A stretch of 64,000 nucleotides of DNA from Myrica gale (taxonomy: Eukaryota; Streptophyta; Magnoliopsida; Fagales; Myricaceae): NCBI GenBank assembly GCA_963930655.1, contig OZ005602.1, positions 2,053,501-2,117,500 of the forward strand, written 5' to 3'. Below the pieces are notes generated by a model. That model was given only the letters and a program-made list of their open reading frames with translations, ran no database searches and was not told where the DNA came from. Positions 10,776 to 21,018 of this stretch are shown here, in pieces. The translations under genes and the position numbers were made by a program. How positions within the stretch are numbered: position 1 is the first letter of the stretch; each line of letters opens with the position of its first letter.

Positions 10776-10860
10776 ATGTAAAACAACGTCGTTTTACATA
10801 TTGTTTTTTTTTAAAAAAAAACGAATGCGTGGATCAAAACTCGTCGTTTTGATCCACGCA
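10776..10860. repeat. two strong hairpins upstream of the kinase relic
   Basis: The first hairpin pairs ATGTAAAAC (10776-10784) with GTTTTACAT (10791-10799). The second has a perfect 15-base stem, TGCGTGGATCAAAAC (10826-10840) with its complement at 10846-10860, and loop TCGTC. An A/T run lies between. Role unknown; they could be promoter-like or MITE-derived. Confidence 0.55.
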
Positions 10861-10982
10861 AATCTACCCTACTGGCTGTAAATCCAATTCTTAAACTTTC
10901 CCCAATCCCCTCCCCCTGTCCCAGCCGCCTCCAGCAGTGGCCTCGAGCTCCCACCCTTTCGCCGTTTTGATCCACTACAAAA

Positions 10983-11239
10983 TTGCTCAATCATCTGCCT
11001 AATGATCCCCTTCCCCGTACAGCCCCTCCGAAGAATGACAAATCACTGTCACCGTCACCATTGGCTCCAACTACCCTAGTGGACAAGATCAATTCTTGCA
11101 TTCGCAAATCTAGAGTCTTCTCCAAACCCTCTTGCCACCGATCAGATGGCGAAAGGGTGAGTTGATTGGCTGCGGCGCCTTCGGCCACGTCTACATGGGC
11201 ATGAACCTTGATTCTGGAGAGCTCCTAGCAGTGAAACAG
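10983..11239 (+). pseudogene. exon-1 relic of an ANP/NPK1-type MAP kinase kinase kinase
   Basis: The plus strand encodes [12 protein letters not shown] and then, in a shifted frame, a kinase glycine-rich loop: [20 protein letters not shown] followed by GELLAVKQ (about 11155-11239). This matches the start of the kinase domain of ANP1/NPK1-type MAPKKKs, which regulate cytokinesis and stress signalling, including the preceding basic motif with IRKSR. A frameshift near 11130-11150 separates the two parts, and the first frame stops at 11163. The segment ends at CAG|GTTGTC, a plausible donor, but no further kinase exon follows; a LINE tail lies 0.6 kb downstream. It is most simply a broken partial gene copy. 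A functional 5' exon of a rearranged gene is less likely because of the frameshift. Confidence 0.7.
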
Positions 11240-11800
11240 GTTGTCTTTCTCGTTCATGTTTGATTTTTTAGTTGTTTTCATTTTGGATTATGAGTGGGAT
11301 TTTGCAGTTTCTGTGATTTATTTATAGTGGCTTTTGGCTAATTTTCTGGTGGATAGTTTTGGTCTTTGATGTTGCATTTTGTTGTCATTCTTAGCACTGG
11401 AATTTTGGCTTAAGTGCTCTAGTCTTGAACATGGAGTTCATATTTTTGGGCGGTGGGGACTTTCAGTATTCTTGATTGGAATTATCTCGAAAATTATTAA
11501 TGTTGAGGAAAGCTTTTAAGACAATATATTTGCTTTTGATAGTTAACAGTTTGTGAGCTATATTTCTCTTTATTACTTTGTGGATTTTTTCAATTTTGAG
11601 CTGCATTTGATTCCAAGCATGCTTCAGTTTAATGACTCTCTGTGATTGTGTGTCTCGGAGGCAAATCAATGTTGAGTTTCTGTAGTCTCTTGATTTCAGT
11701 TTTATATCAAGCTGAAAGTAGATTATAATATCCTCGCGTTTGTTATGTTCCAATTATGACATTTATTGATGTTAATATAATGATTAACATTGTTTCTCAA
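11240..11800. other. intron-like DNA after the kinase relic
   Basis: T-rich plus-strand sequence following the donor-like GT at 11240, as in the first intron of the original kinase gene. No further kinase exon and no gene. Confidence 0.35.
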
Positions 11801-11825
11801 TGTTAGATTAAATTGTGTTAGATTG
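11801..11825 (+). repeat. 25-bp direct repeat, left copy, beside the LINE
   Basis: This 25-base AT-rich sequence (TGTTAGATTAAATTGTG...) recurs exactly at 12800-12824, beyond the LINE poly(A) tail. It is the likely target-site duplication. Confidence 0.7.
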
Positions 11826-12702
11826 GTTGCGAATCAAGGGTATATTGATTGTGATTAGTAATGGCTCAAGAATCCGGTTTTGGCACGACAAATGGTGTGG
11901 GGAAAGACCTCTGCAATTGGAGTTTCCTCAGTTATTCTCTCTAGCTCGATGCAAGGATGCTTGGGTGGCTGATTGTCTGGAGCTGGGTTCCGGATCTGTT
12001 GTGTGGGATGTTCCTTTCGTGAGGCCGATCAATGATTGGGAGGCGGATGCTTGTTCTTCTTTTTATTCCTTACTCTACTCGATGAGTTGGAGAAGAGGGG
12101 GTGAGGATAAACTGCTTTGGACGGGTTCCAAAGGTGGAGCCTTCTCTGTTAAGTCGTGGTATTTGTTGCTTATAGAGGACTCTAGTTCAGTTTTTCCATG
12201 GCGTCAATGTTGGAGGAATTTGGTTCCCCCTAGAGTGGCTTTCTTTGTTTGGGAAGCCACTCATGGGAAAATTCTGACCATTGACAACTTAAGGAGGAGG
12301 GGAGTGTGCTTGACGGAGTGGTGCTATTTGTGTAAGGGGGACGGAGAAACGGTTGATCACATCCTACTTCATTGCATGGTGGCGAGTTGCTTATGGACGC
12401 ATGTGCTGAGTATCCTCAACTATGACTGGGTTATGCCTCGGAAGGTGGTGGATGTTTTGTATTGTTGGAGGAGGAAGTTTCAGAATCCTATAGCCTCGGC
12501 TATTTGGAAGATGATCCCGGCTTGCATTTGGTGGTATTTGTGGAGGGAAAGGAACGAGAGATGTTTCGCGACCAAGGCCTTGTCTTTGGATTGTTTGGGG
12601 GGTTCTATGTTGTACACTCTTTTTCTGTGGGCGAATTCGGTTTTAGGTTTTCCTTTTGAGGGTTTTCCGGACTTCCTGAGCTTTTTAGCTTGTATGCTCT
12701 AG
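11815..12702 (+). pseudogene. LINE reverse-transcriptase C-terminus with zinc-binding domain
   Basis: An intact frame of up to 295 codons carries the end of a plant LINE polyprotein. GSRIRFWHDKWCG (residues 17-29) is the usual motif after the reverse transcriptase. The RVT zinc-binding region (about 110-194) follows, with PPRVAFFVWEATHGK and the cluster C170-x2-C173-x8-H182-x3-H186-C187. The endonuclease and polymerase core are missing, so the copy is 5'-truncated and inactive. The first few codons, before 11826, lie in the target repeat and are not original. It may still be transcribed but is not a host gene. Confidence 0.85.
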
Positions 12703-12778
12703 TGTTTTCAGTATTTTCTCTTGTACTGTTAACTCTCTTTTTCTTAATAAAGTCTAACTTACGTATCAAAAAAAAAAA
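11826..12778 (+). mobile_element. 5'-truncated LINE (L1-type) with poly(A) tail
   Basis: The unit runs from the left direct repeat to an A run at 12768-12778, preceded by an AATAAA signal (12747-12752). It contains the reverse-transcriptase zinc-binding end. A 25-base direct repeat flanks it (11801-11825, 12800-12824), but about 20 bases after the A tail (12779-12799) separate tail and repeat, which is unusual. Confidence 0.8.
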
Positions 12779-12799
12779 GTGAATTTGTTATATTGATTG

Positions 12800-12824
12800 T
12801 GTTAGATTAAATTGTGTTAGATTG
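12800..12824 (+). repeat. 25-bp direct repeat, right copy
   Basis: Exact copy of 11801-11825. Together they frame the LINE insertion. Confidence 0.7.
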
Positions 12825-13330
12825 ATTTGTGAATATGTTAGATACATATATATCATACTTAATCCACTAGCTGAATTAATTTCTTACTTGAGTCGGAAGC
12901 GAAAAATATGGTCCAAAAAGTTGTTCAAAAAGTATGGTCCAAAAAATTGTCAGAATTCCGCTATCCGCTAAGTCCGCTTCCGCTTCCGCTTCCGCTAAGT
13001 CAGCTAAAAGGTGCCTCTCAGCAACGCCGGCGCACATTAGCGAACTCCCCATCGACAGAAGTCACGTCCAACCTGGCCGTTGATCCAGAGGATCTCTGGC
13101 GGACATTTCAACCTCACAACGTCATTCAAGACAACAAAATCCCCCATCCCCAAGTCGCAGCCTAATAAAGTCAAAACCCGTATATTCCACACGCTACTCC
13201 CACCCTCCGATCACCATCCGACGGTCCACAGTCCTACCGTCCCTTCAAAAACCCCCGTTCTCCACCACAAAGTGATTTCCAAAACCAAAACACTTCTAAA
13301 AACTCGCACAGAGATCTCCGCCACCGCAGG
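12825..13330. other. DiT1 upstream region
   Basis: Contains a short run of CCGCTTCCGCTT repeats (about 12970-13000) and then C-rich leader-like sequence up to the DiT1 start. No distinct TATA box is recognised. Confidence 0.4.
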
Positions 13331-16300
13331 ATGGCGTCGCTCGTTCTCACTTCCTCCCTCTCCGTAGCCCCATGTTCCCTTCCTTCCCTCCGCTCCAGGA
13401 AATCGTCTCCTTTCACCTCCCAATTCCGCTCTTTCTCCACCCAAGACCGCCCAAATGTGCTCCATTTCTCGCGTGATCTCAAGTCCCTTTCCTTCCCCAA
13501 ATCCACCTCTACTTCTCTATTCAAGTCGCATGAGCTACTTAGCGATAAATTCGGTGTTAGAGCTAGTGCTAGTGCGGGCACAGCCAAGCCCGTGGCGGCG
13601 ACACCTCCGTTGCCACCGTGGCAAGGCGCCGCAATGAAGCCGTTGCTGTTGTCGGTTGCCACCGGGGTGGCCCTATGGTTCACTCCCGTTCCCGCCGGTG
13701 TCTCGCGCAACGCGTGGCAGTTGCTCGCTATCTTCCTCGCTACCATCGTCGGTATTATTACTCAGCCGCTGCCACTCGGTGCTGTCGCGTTGATGGGGCT
13801 CGGAGCAACCGTGCTCACCAAAACCCTGACCTTCGCTGCGGCGTTCTCCGCCTTTGGCGACCCCATCCCTTGGCTCATCGCCCTCGCCTTTTTCTTCGCC
13901 CGTGGGTTCATCAAGACCGGCTTGGGAAACAGAATTGCCTACCAGTTCGTGAAACTATTCGGGAGCTCGTCGTTGGGGTTGGGGTACAGTTTGGTATTTA
14001 GCGAAGCGCTGTTGGCGCCGGCTATCCCCTCGGTGTCCGCGAGAGCCGGTGGGATCTTCCTTCCGCTTGTGAAGTCGCTCTGCGTTGCATGCGGGAGTAA
14101 TGTCGGAGATGGGACCGAGAGGCGATTGGGATCGTGGCTGATGCTCACGTGCTTCCAGACCTCGGTGATCTCTTCGGCGATGTTCTTGACTGCGATGGCG
14201 GCGAATCCGCTTAGCGCGAACTTAACCTTCAATACGATCAAGCAGACTATCGGGTGGACCGATTGGGCCAGGGCCGCAATTGTGCCTGGCTTGGTGTCGT
14301 TAATTGTGGTGCCGTTGCTTCTGTATGTGATTTACCCACCGACAGTGAAGAGCAGTCCCGATGCGCCCAAATTGGCTAGGGAGAAGTTGGAGAAGATGGG
14401 ACCGATGACCAAGAATGAGATCATTATGGCTGGGACTCTGCTTCTTACGGTATTGACTCGATTCTCTTTTATACTTTAATAATATTTTTTTTCAAAATGT
14501 AATTAATTGATTTTCCGGTTATTGGGACTCTATTCAAATATATTTCTAGGTGTAAGTTTAACTTGCTTCTGGTTACGTGTGCTAAGTGTTTGGGGGACAG
14601 TACTTTCTTAGAGAATTGCTAACAAGGTGGTTAGTTTGGCATAGATAATGATTTGACGTGGTGCTAAACAGTAGGTACTGTTGCTATGCGGATCTCTGTT
14701 CTCTGCCAAGCGTAGATATAGTTCAATGAGTTTTGGTGTAGATTGTAAGTCCTGACACGTGTATGGCCTTCTTGGAGCATGTTATCAAATTTGCAGAATG
14801 CATGAAAGGAATCGTGAGAACACCAGAATCTTTATAAGGGTAGACCAAATCAAAAGATCCATAAACATGTGAATAGCGAATGATAGATGTCTGATCCTGT
14901 TGATGCACAAAAGAAACTTTGCTGGGAACCGAAATTTCTTTTGAGGTTATAATGTTTACTTGATAAGCGCAGTTCGGCAGGAAAGAGGTGCAGTCTCATT
15001 TCTCCCAAGTAATTGGTCAATGGCACCAACATAGTAAATCTCATTAAATGGGATTGGAGGAGGTGACATGTTTTTTGGATAAAATAATTGGCTTGGGGTT
15101 GGATTTCTATTAAGTCACAGGGAAACCTTTTCTCAGGTGTTATTGGGGTTCTGGGTTTCAGATTGAAGGCAATTCAAGTTGGGGTCTGCTCTTTAAGTAG
15201 GGGGGCTTAGCTAAAGTGATAAGCGGGCTACAGAGTTTGCGGGGCGTCATGGTTTTGCTTTCAGCAAGAGACAATTGAACCTAAATCTGGTTTTCAATTA
15301 ATGATTGCATGCAGCTGTGGATTGACCGTCGCTGTGATCAATTATGGTAAACCATTTTCAGTCATGGTCTTGCCTGTTGTTTGTGCTCTATTACTTTCCC
15401 TTATTAATGCAATTTGTTCAATGTGTTGTGTACATACTCCTATAGTACATTTATAAATAGTTAGAACCAAGCTCATACTGGTGTCAATTTGTATGCATTC
15501 CTATCAACGTCTATCTTACTTCTCTGTGTGCTCTTTGTATAATACTTTTCTTCTCTGTTCCCAACTTAATCAGGTGGGCCTCTGGATTTTCGGAGGTATG
15601 CTGAATGTGGATGCTGTGACTGCTGCCATTCTTGGATTATCTGTCCTCTTGGTGACAGGAGTTGTGACATGGAAGGAGTGCTTAGCTGAATCAGTTGCCT
15701 GGGATACCCTCACGTGGTTTGCTGCACTCATTGCAATGGCTGGGTATCTCAACAAATATGGTCTCATCACTTGGTTCAGCCAAACTGTAGTCAAGGTTTG
15801 TCTTTTTTTACCTTACTATTATTTCATTTGATTTTTAATCCTCCTAATGATGAGTAACAGTTTTAACATGGAGTTTGATAAGTTACATGAGTTCTGTCGT
15901 TCATAGGACTTTCATTCATAGGACCAATCTTATTGATAGCCTGACATACAGTCAAGAATTGGCGTACCTCATTTTTGTTTTTCTTAATCCAATAATGATG
16001 ATTTATTCCATACCATATTGGTTTTACCCTAAGAAATTCATTAGTTTTGTATTTGCTTGTAAATGCTCCCTAGAGATCTACATGGTAGTTCAATTTAACT
16101 TTTCACTGATAATCTCACATAGGTTATTTTAGTTTGACGATCGATAATGCAAAGCTATTGTCATTTTCTTTGCATGGATAATCTCTTATGTCAGTACCTT
16201 CTAGTTTTTGGTTACCATAAAAAGATTAAGTAGTCTTAGCATTAGTGACAATTGCTTATAAAATGTGGATTTGATGCAGATGCTGCATCTATTAAGTATT

Positions 16301-16694
16301 ATTCACTAACACTACTTGGCCTCTTTTGCAGTTTGTTGGCAGTTTGGGTCTTTCATGGCAGCTATCTTTTGGCATTCTGGTTCTGCTCTATTTCTACTCT
16401 CACTACTTCTTTGCAAGTGGAGCAGCTCACATTGGTGCCATGTTTACTGCCTTCTTGTCTGTTGCTAGTGCTCTAGGCACTCCACCACTCTTTGGAGCCA
16501 TGGTGCTCGCCTTCCTCTCAAATCTCATGGGTGGCCTTACCCACTACGGCATAGGGTCAGCTCCTGTTTTCTATGGTGCCAACTATGTCCCTCTTGCCCA
16601 ATGGTGGGGCTATGGATTCCTCATATCTGTTGTCAATATCATTATCTGGCTTGGGGTTGGAGGTGTTTGGTGGAAAGCCATCGGCTTGTGGTAA
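13331..16694 (+). CDS. DIT1: plastid 2-oxoglutarate/malate translocator DiT1
   Basis: Three coding exons, 13331-14449, 15574-15795 and 16332-16694, both introns GT-AG in phase 0; 567 residues, near the usual length of about 560. Residues 1 to about 80 are rich in Ser, Thr, Arg and Lys and poor in acidic residues, a chloroplast transit peptide. The rest is a polytopic DASS-family carrier of about a dozen helices, with TQPLPLGAVALMGLGA (about 144-159), the substrate-site motif CGSNVGDGTERR (254-265) and, near the end, SNLMGGLTHYGIGSAPVFYG. DiT1 sits in the inner envelope, imports 2-oxoglutarate for GS/GOGAT ammonia assimilation in exchange for malate, and also acts as an oxaloacetate/malate valve. 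Exon 1 is notably GC-rich compared with its surroundings. DiT2 is the related alternative; the overall sequence fits DiT1 better. Confidence 0.95.
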
Positions 16695-17852
16695 AAAGGA
16701 ACATGTCTATTAGAGTTTGCCGACCCCAACTTTAGTCATCTCTGATTTGTTCGCCTTTAGGTGCAATGTTCGCATTCATGTTATTCTTCCAAGGCAGGGT
16801 GTTAAGTTTTCATTTATGATTATGAATCTTAGAAAGAATCTTTGGATGGCTTTGGCAGGCAGACCTTAGGTTGAGAATTGTTATACAGACAAAATCTGTT
16901 TAGATGTCAGATTTTGTATCTGAAATTTTGATGCGGCTTGCAACTGCCGGAAATTCTTAACACAGTGATTACTTGAATCACAGAATGATTCTTTTTTCTT
17001 CCAGCAAGACTTTTTTTCTCAGGCTCTATATCTTTACTGTGGTGTGGAGAAAGTGATGTAGTGATCAACCATTAGTTGTGTAGCTGGAAGTTTGTCGTTG
17101 CCCTAGTATGCTGATTAGTGTTTGAGAAGGAGGAAAATGAACTTTCCAGAGTCTCTTTTGGGTTCTCACAGTTGCATATTTGAAGGGTCTAATATGCTAC
17201 AGAATGAGTATGTTTTTTTCTCTGGACACTACAGGAGTATAAAAAAAAGAAGCGAATGCACAAACAGAATCTTATAAGGAAAATACCTTTTGGACAGCGA
17301 ATGGAACTCGGATCTTTTATAGCCTTTACCTGCCCAGCCAGTTTCTTCACTGACTATGAGCCAATCCTTCTTATGCCTGGCAGGCCAATAAGTGGGGTGG
17401 GTCTGAAAACAGTCTGAAATAGCCCTACTAAAAGACTTATATAGACCACCTCAAACCCCAAATCTACGTCTCTATCCAATGGGCCGGCATTTTAGCCTAG
17501 ATATCTATAAAGTACATCTGCAGCATATTATGCTTATAGGGAAAAAAGTTAACACCTGTTCAAGAACAACCAGAGAATCTTCAGTCAGATGCTCCTCTAG
17601 AAACCCCTCGATTATACAGACTTTATCTCCTCCCCCACCCCCATCGTGGACCATAAACACATTACTTCCATCATTAAATTCAAGTCAATTTGACAGGTTT
17701 GGACGATTTCGGTAGGGGAATATCACTTTTCTCTAAGATAATGATATTTTTAGGAAATGGGAATTCGGAGGAAGAGACAGAAAAGTGGATGCTTTTAGAA
17801 TGACACATATTACATAATTAAGCAACCAAAAGTTGGTGAAGGAAGACTGTTG
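16695..17852. other. DiT1 3' flank and intergenic DNA
   Basis: The first several hundred bases are probably the 3' untranslated region. I see no gene in the remainder. Confidence 0.4.
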
Positions 17853-18047
17853 TGGGTTTGTTTCGTAAAATTTTAGTGTTAGTTAAAATTTTAGGTATTG
17901 GGTTTAGTGAAAAAGTGAAGAGAGGTAATTTTTTTATATTTTTTATAGTGAAAAGTAATGATTTGATGGGGGAAAGATATATTATATTGTAATATTTTAT
18001 TGTGTTAAAATTTTAGAGGGTGTAAAATTTTATAACACAAACACACC
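17853..18047. mobile_element. MITE of the GTTAAAATTTTAGG family, most complete copy
   Basis: The ends GGGTTTGTTTCGTAAAATTTTA and the reverse complement of the right end (GTGTTTGTGTTATAAAATTT) are imperfect inverted repeats. The AT-rich interior carries GGTATTGGGTTTAGTGAAAA and TAATGATTTGATGGGG, also found in fragments at 10053-10126 and 62285-62450. No clear target duplication. Confidence 0.55.
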
Positions 18048-19267
18048 TATATATGCCCAACACCCAAGAAGGGCGAGCAGGCAAGCAGCCCATGATCTTT
18101 TCATGTGAATTTTCAGTATTTGAAAATGAAAAAAGTTTCAGTATCTTCAGCGATTATATATGCGAATACAAGGGGAAATGTGTCCTTGGTTTCTAACAAG
18201 AAGAGATTTAAAAATATACTTTGAATTTTACTTAGATGCTCGACTTTGATTACACTTGAAATATCTTGAACCTCAAATCAGACTGGCTGTTAAAACTGGT
18301 AAGTGTAAGAAAGAATATAAATTGTCTATGATGTTAGATAGAACGTTGTAGAAAGTTAGAACCTTGGCAGATAGCAATCTGAATATGTACAGAATTCTTT
18401 AGTTGGTGAACTGAACTCAAACTGATGTTGTCTTTCTTTAGGACTTTGCTCCCTTCCCATGGAATCCTGGTTCCGCCAGTGCTATTACCAATCTAAGATA
18501 CATGTAGGAGGCAAGAGAGAGAACCAACTTTCTAATTTGTCTTCCTCTTTAGGCAACAAGGGCTTTCTTTTGAGAGGTTTTCTGCACATGTATATGATTA
18601 AAGACAATAATATAGCAATATTTTGAGAAGAAAACTTTCATCTTGAACCAAGCCTCCGAAAAAATTATACCATCTTCCTTTTAGTCTTTATATTCACTCA
18701 ATAGACAATATAAAGCCAACTTTAGCTCATGAGATTTATAGAGATGCGATTAAATTGGTCCAGACAATTAATATTCTTAACGTTTAAAAGTCCTGACCAT
18801 AAACAAAGACAATATTCTACGAATATGTCGCTTTTCCACGCTTTTCATCTTCCTTTCATGAGCACTAATGCCCAGTAATTCTATTGAGATGACTTGAATG
18901 CTTAGGAATAAGTACCCTCAGCAAATTACTTTTGCGCAAGTGGTTGGTCAGATTTTTAGTTGAACGAAACAATTGCGTTAGAATTAGAAAGTAGACAAAG
19001 AAAAGCCAACTTTAGCTCATGATCAGAATCCTCTACTTTTTCGGAACTACTTGAGAGTTCTAAGTGTATTTTGCATGTAATTAAACAACCCATCAATTTA
19101 AGACGGTCTTCTTCAACTTTAGTTTAATATTTTGTATATTTTCTAAACTTGGTAACTCATCAGCCAATGATAAGTTCGTCTTCCTGCGTACACGCCTTTA
19201 CGTTATGAGCATCAATCGCCACTTTTCTGTCCAGATAATGGTTGTAGGAAAGGTTGGTACGTATTAA
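18048..19267. other. intergenic, no supported gene
   Basis: AT-rich DNA. AAGCCAACTTTAGCTCATGA occurs twice (about 18713 and 19003), a small internal duplication. Nothing else recognised. Confidence 0.4.
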
Positions 19268-20275
19268 TGTTAGTGCATTTTGTATTGGCATAATTCTGTG
19301 TCAAAATATGTCTTGATAGAGTTGTATATTTGGTCCTCACATTTGTTCAAGAGTTAGAGTTGATGGTCTGTCCAAAGTCTTCATCACGTTCAACCAGCGC
19401 TCGAGCGCCCTTGAAAAACTTCAGACAAAGTAATCACGTTTGACCAGTGTTTGACAAGCGCTCGAGCGTCCTTGGAAAAAACGCAGACAGAGTCATCACG
19501 TTTGACTAGCATTTGACAAGCGCTCGAGCGCTCAGTGCAAATTTCAGACAGACAACACATAGCGTTTGACCAGCGCTCGACCCACGCTCAAGCGACTTCC
19601 GACGAATTTCAAAAATTCCTGAATTCTTGGAATTTTCTTTTGAAATGTTAGGAAACCCTACTAGGTTTCGTGGGAGTCCGTCCTAAAGGTGATTGAGGCT
19701 TCCATTGAGCAGATTGGTGCCTCCTTCCTTGAGAGAAAAACCCCAGAAGATTTGTGCTTCAAGATTAACAAGTTTTTCTCTATTCTTCGATTAAATATCT
19801 TTGTAACCTTCATGGTATTGAAGGTGTGCTGAAGAACAAGATTGTTCGGTGAAGAATCCATAAGAAGATCCTCAAAGGTTTGAGGGGAATGCCGCACGGA
19901 GCGGGTCTAAGCAGGGAGGCTTAGATTATTACATCAGGGTTGTCAGAGTCAAGCAACAGGGGTTGCCCGTGTCTGAATCACTGTTTGTAAGGTTTTCTTC
20001 TTAGTGGATTCTAGGTGGCTGCTAGCCCGGAGTGGTTTTTCCTTTGAATGATATTTCAAATGTTTTCCACTTCGTCACCAAAATCATTGTCTCTTTGTGT
20101 GATTGAAGTTTGTTTTAATTTTTCGCTGCCTATTTGTTGACTGAGTTGATTATTATGCATATCTAGTCTGAACAATTTTAGAACATGTTTTAAAATTGTT
20201 ATTGATTTGTTAATTAGAGGGAAAACACATATTCACTCCCTCTAAGTGTTGTTAGGGTCTAAACTAGATTTTTCA
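19268..20275 (+). mobile_element. solo LTR, Copia-like, with 5-bp target duplication
   Basis: The 1008-base unit begins TGTTAGTGCATTTTG and ends CTAGATTTTTCA, giving TG...CA termini, and is flanked by ATTAA on both sides (19263-19267, 20276-20280). The 3' part ends in ACACATATTCACTCCCTCTA, typical of plant Copia (SIRE-like) LTR ends. No primer-binding site, gag-pol or second LTR adjoins it, so it is a solo LTR left by recombination. The orientation is judged from the 3' motif. Confidence 0.72.
19381..19605 (+). repeat. four-unit diverged tandem repeat with GCGCTCGAGCG cores
   Basis: Four units of about 50-62 bases, each with TCACGTTTGACCAG-like sequence followed by a GCGCTCGAGCG core (a perfect 12-base palindrome GCGCTCGAGCGC in the first and third units) and CAGACA. 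They lie in the 5' part of the solo LTR, the expected U3 region. Confidence 0.7.
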
Positions 20276-20344
20276 ATTAAAGAACTACTGAACACTGGTT
20301 GCCTTAGTTTTTAAGCTCCAGTGCTAGCACTTAATTAATTTTAG

Positions 20345-20555
20345 TAGCAACCGTCTATCATTTCCTGCTACTCGCTATCTCTGTCCGTTTTATAGAGTAT
20401 TTGTAACTTGTCGATCTATTTGGGCCCCGTTGGTCTTATTTTGCAGCCTAATCTTACTTGGATCTATTAGTTTTTTTATCTTTATTGTATCTTATACTGT
20501 AAATTCATATGCAATGAAAGTCTTAATGTATCATTGGGCCATGCAAAAAAAAAAA
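20345..20555 (+). repeat. possible retroposon tail
   Basis: A T-rich, 3'-UTR-like stretch ends in an 11-base A run (about 20545-20555) before unrelated sequence. It could be the 3' end of a degraded LINE or SINE. No target duplication or coding remnant was found. Confidence 0.25.
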
Positions 20556-20710
20556 TCACAGGCTACAACACAATGTCGTGAAGGAGCATGCAGGAGATTT
20601 TAGGCTAGCTAGTCTCAAGTGGTAAAAGGGTTCTTCTTTTATCTTGTAAATCCAAGTTTTACTTGGTGCTTGCAATGTATAGGATAGCTTCAATTCTCCG
20701 AGATTTATGG

Positions 20711-21018
20711 GGAATATTCACTTTGAGTCTCTAACTTTCTACTAAATATCAATTACAGGTCTAAATAACAGAAATCGTCACATTTAGTTCTAAAACTATC
20801 AAAATTTATCAATATTCGACTTATTGTATAATTCTATAATCAATATTGTGGCACGTAGCTTATTTTCTACATATTTCAACAGTAAGATTTTACTAAAGGG
20901 AAAATACTATTGCATTTTGATAGTTTGTAAGTTAAATATGACGGTTTTCATAGTTCAGACTTGTAATTAACATTTAGTTGAAAGTTAGAAGCTAAAAATG
21001 AAGATTTTTCAAAATTTA
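20711..21018. mobile_element. foldback MITE with about 85-bp inverted repeats
   Basis: The left arm (about 20711-20810) and the right arm (about 20930-21018) are imperfect reverse complements; both contain TCTAACTTTC plus AATTACA and AAACTATCAAAA in matching order. The roughly 120-base centre is AT-rich and non-coding. Length and arm structure resemble the Mutator-like foldback at 2951-3286, but the sequence differs and no duplication was settled. Confidence 0.6.

Noticed and set aside
13211-14241. Antisense frames over DiT1 exon 1, one of 170 codons
   Set aside because: Product of the GC-rich exon; the sense frame encodes a conserved transporter.
19381-19605. CRISPR-like array
   Set aside because: Four imperfect units within a plant LTR with diverged repeats and no constant spacers; this is eukaryotic nuclear DNA.
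19268-20275. Full-length LTR retrotransposon
   Set aside because: No second LTR, primer-binding site or gag-pol sequence on either side; target duplications abut the single LTR.
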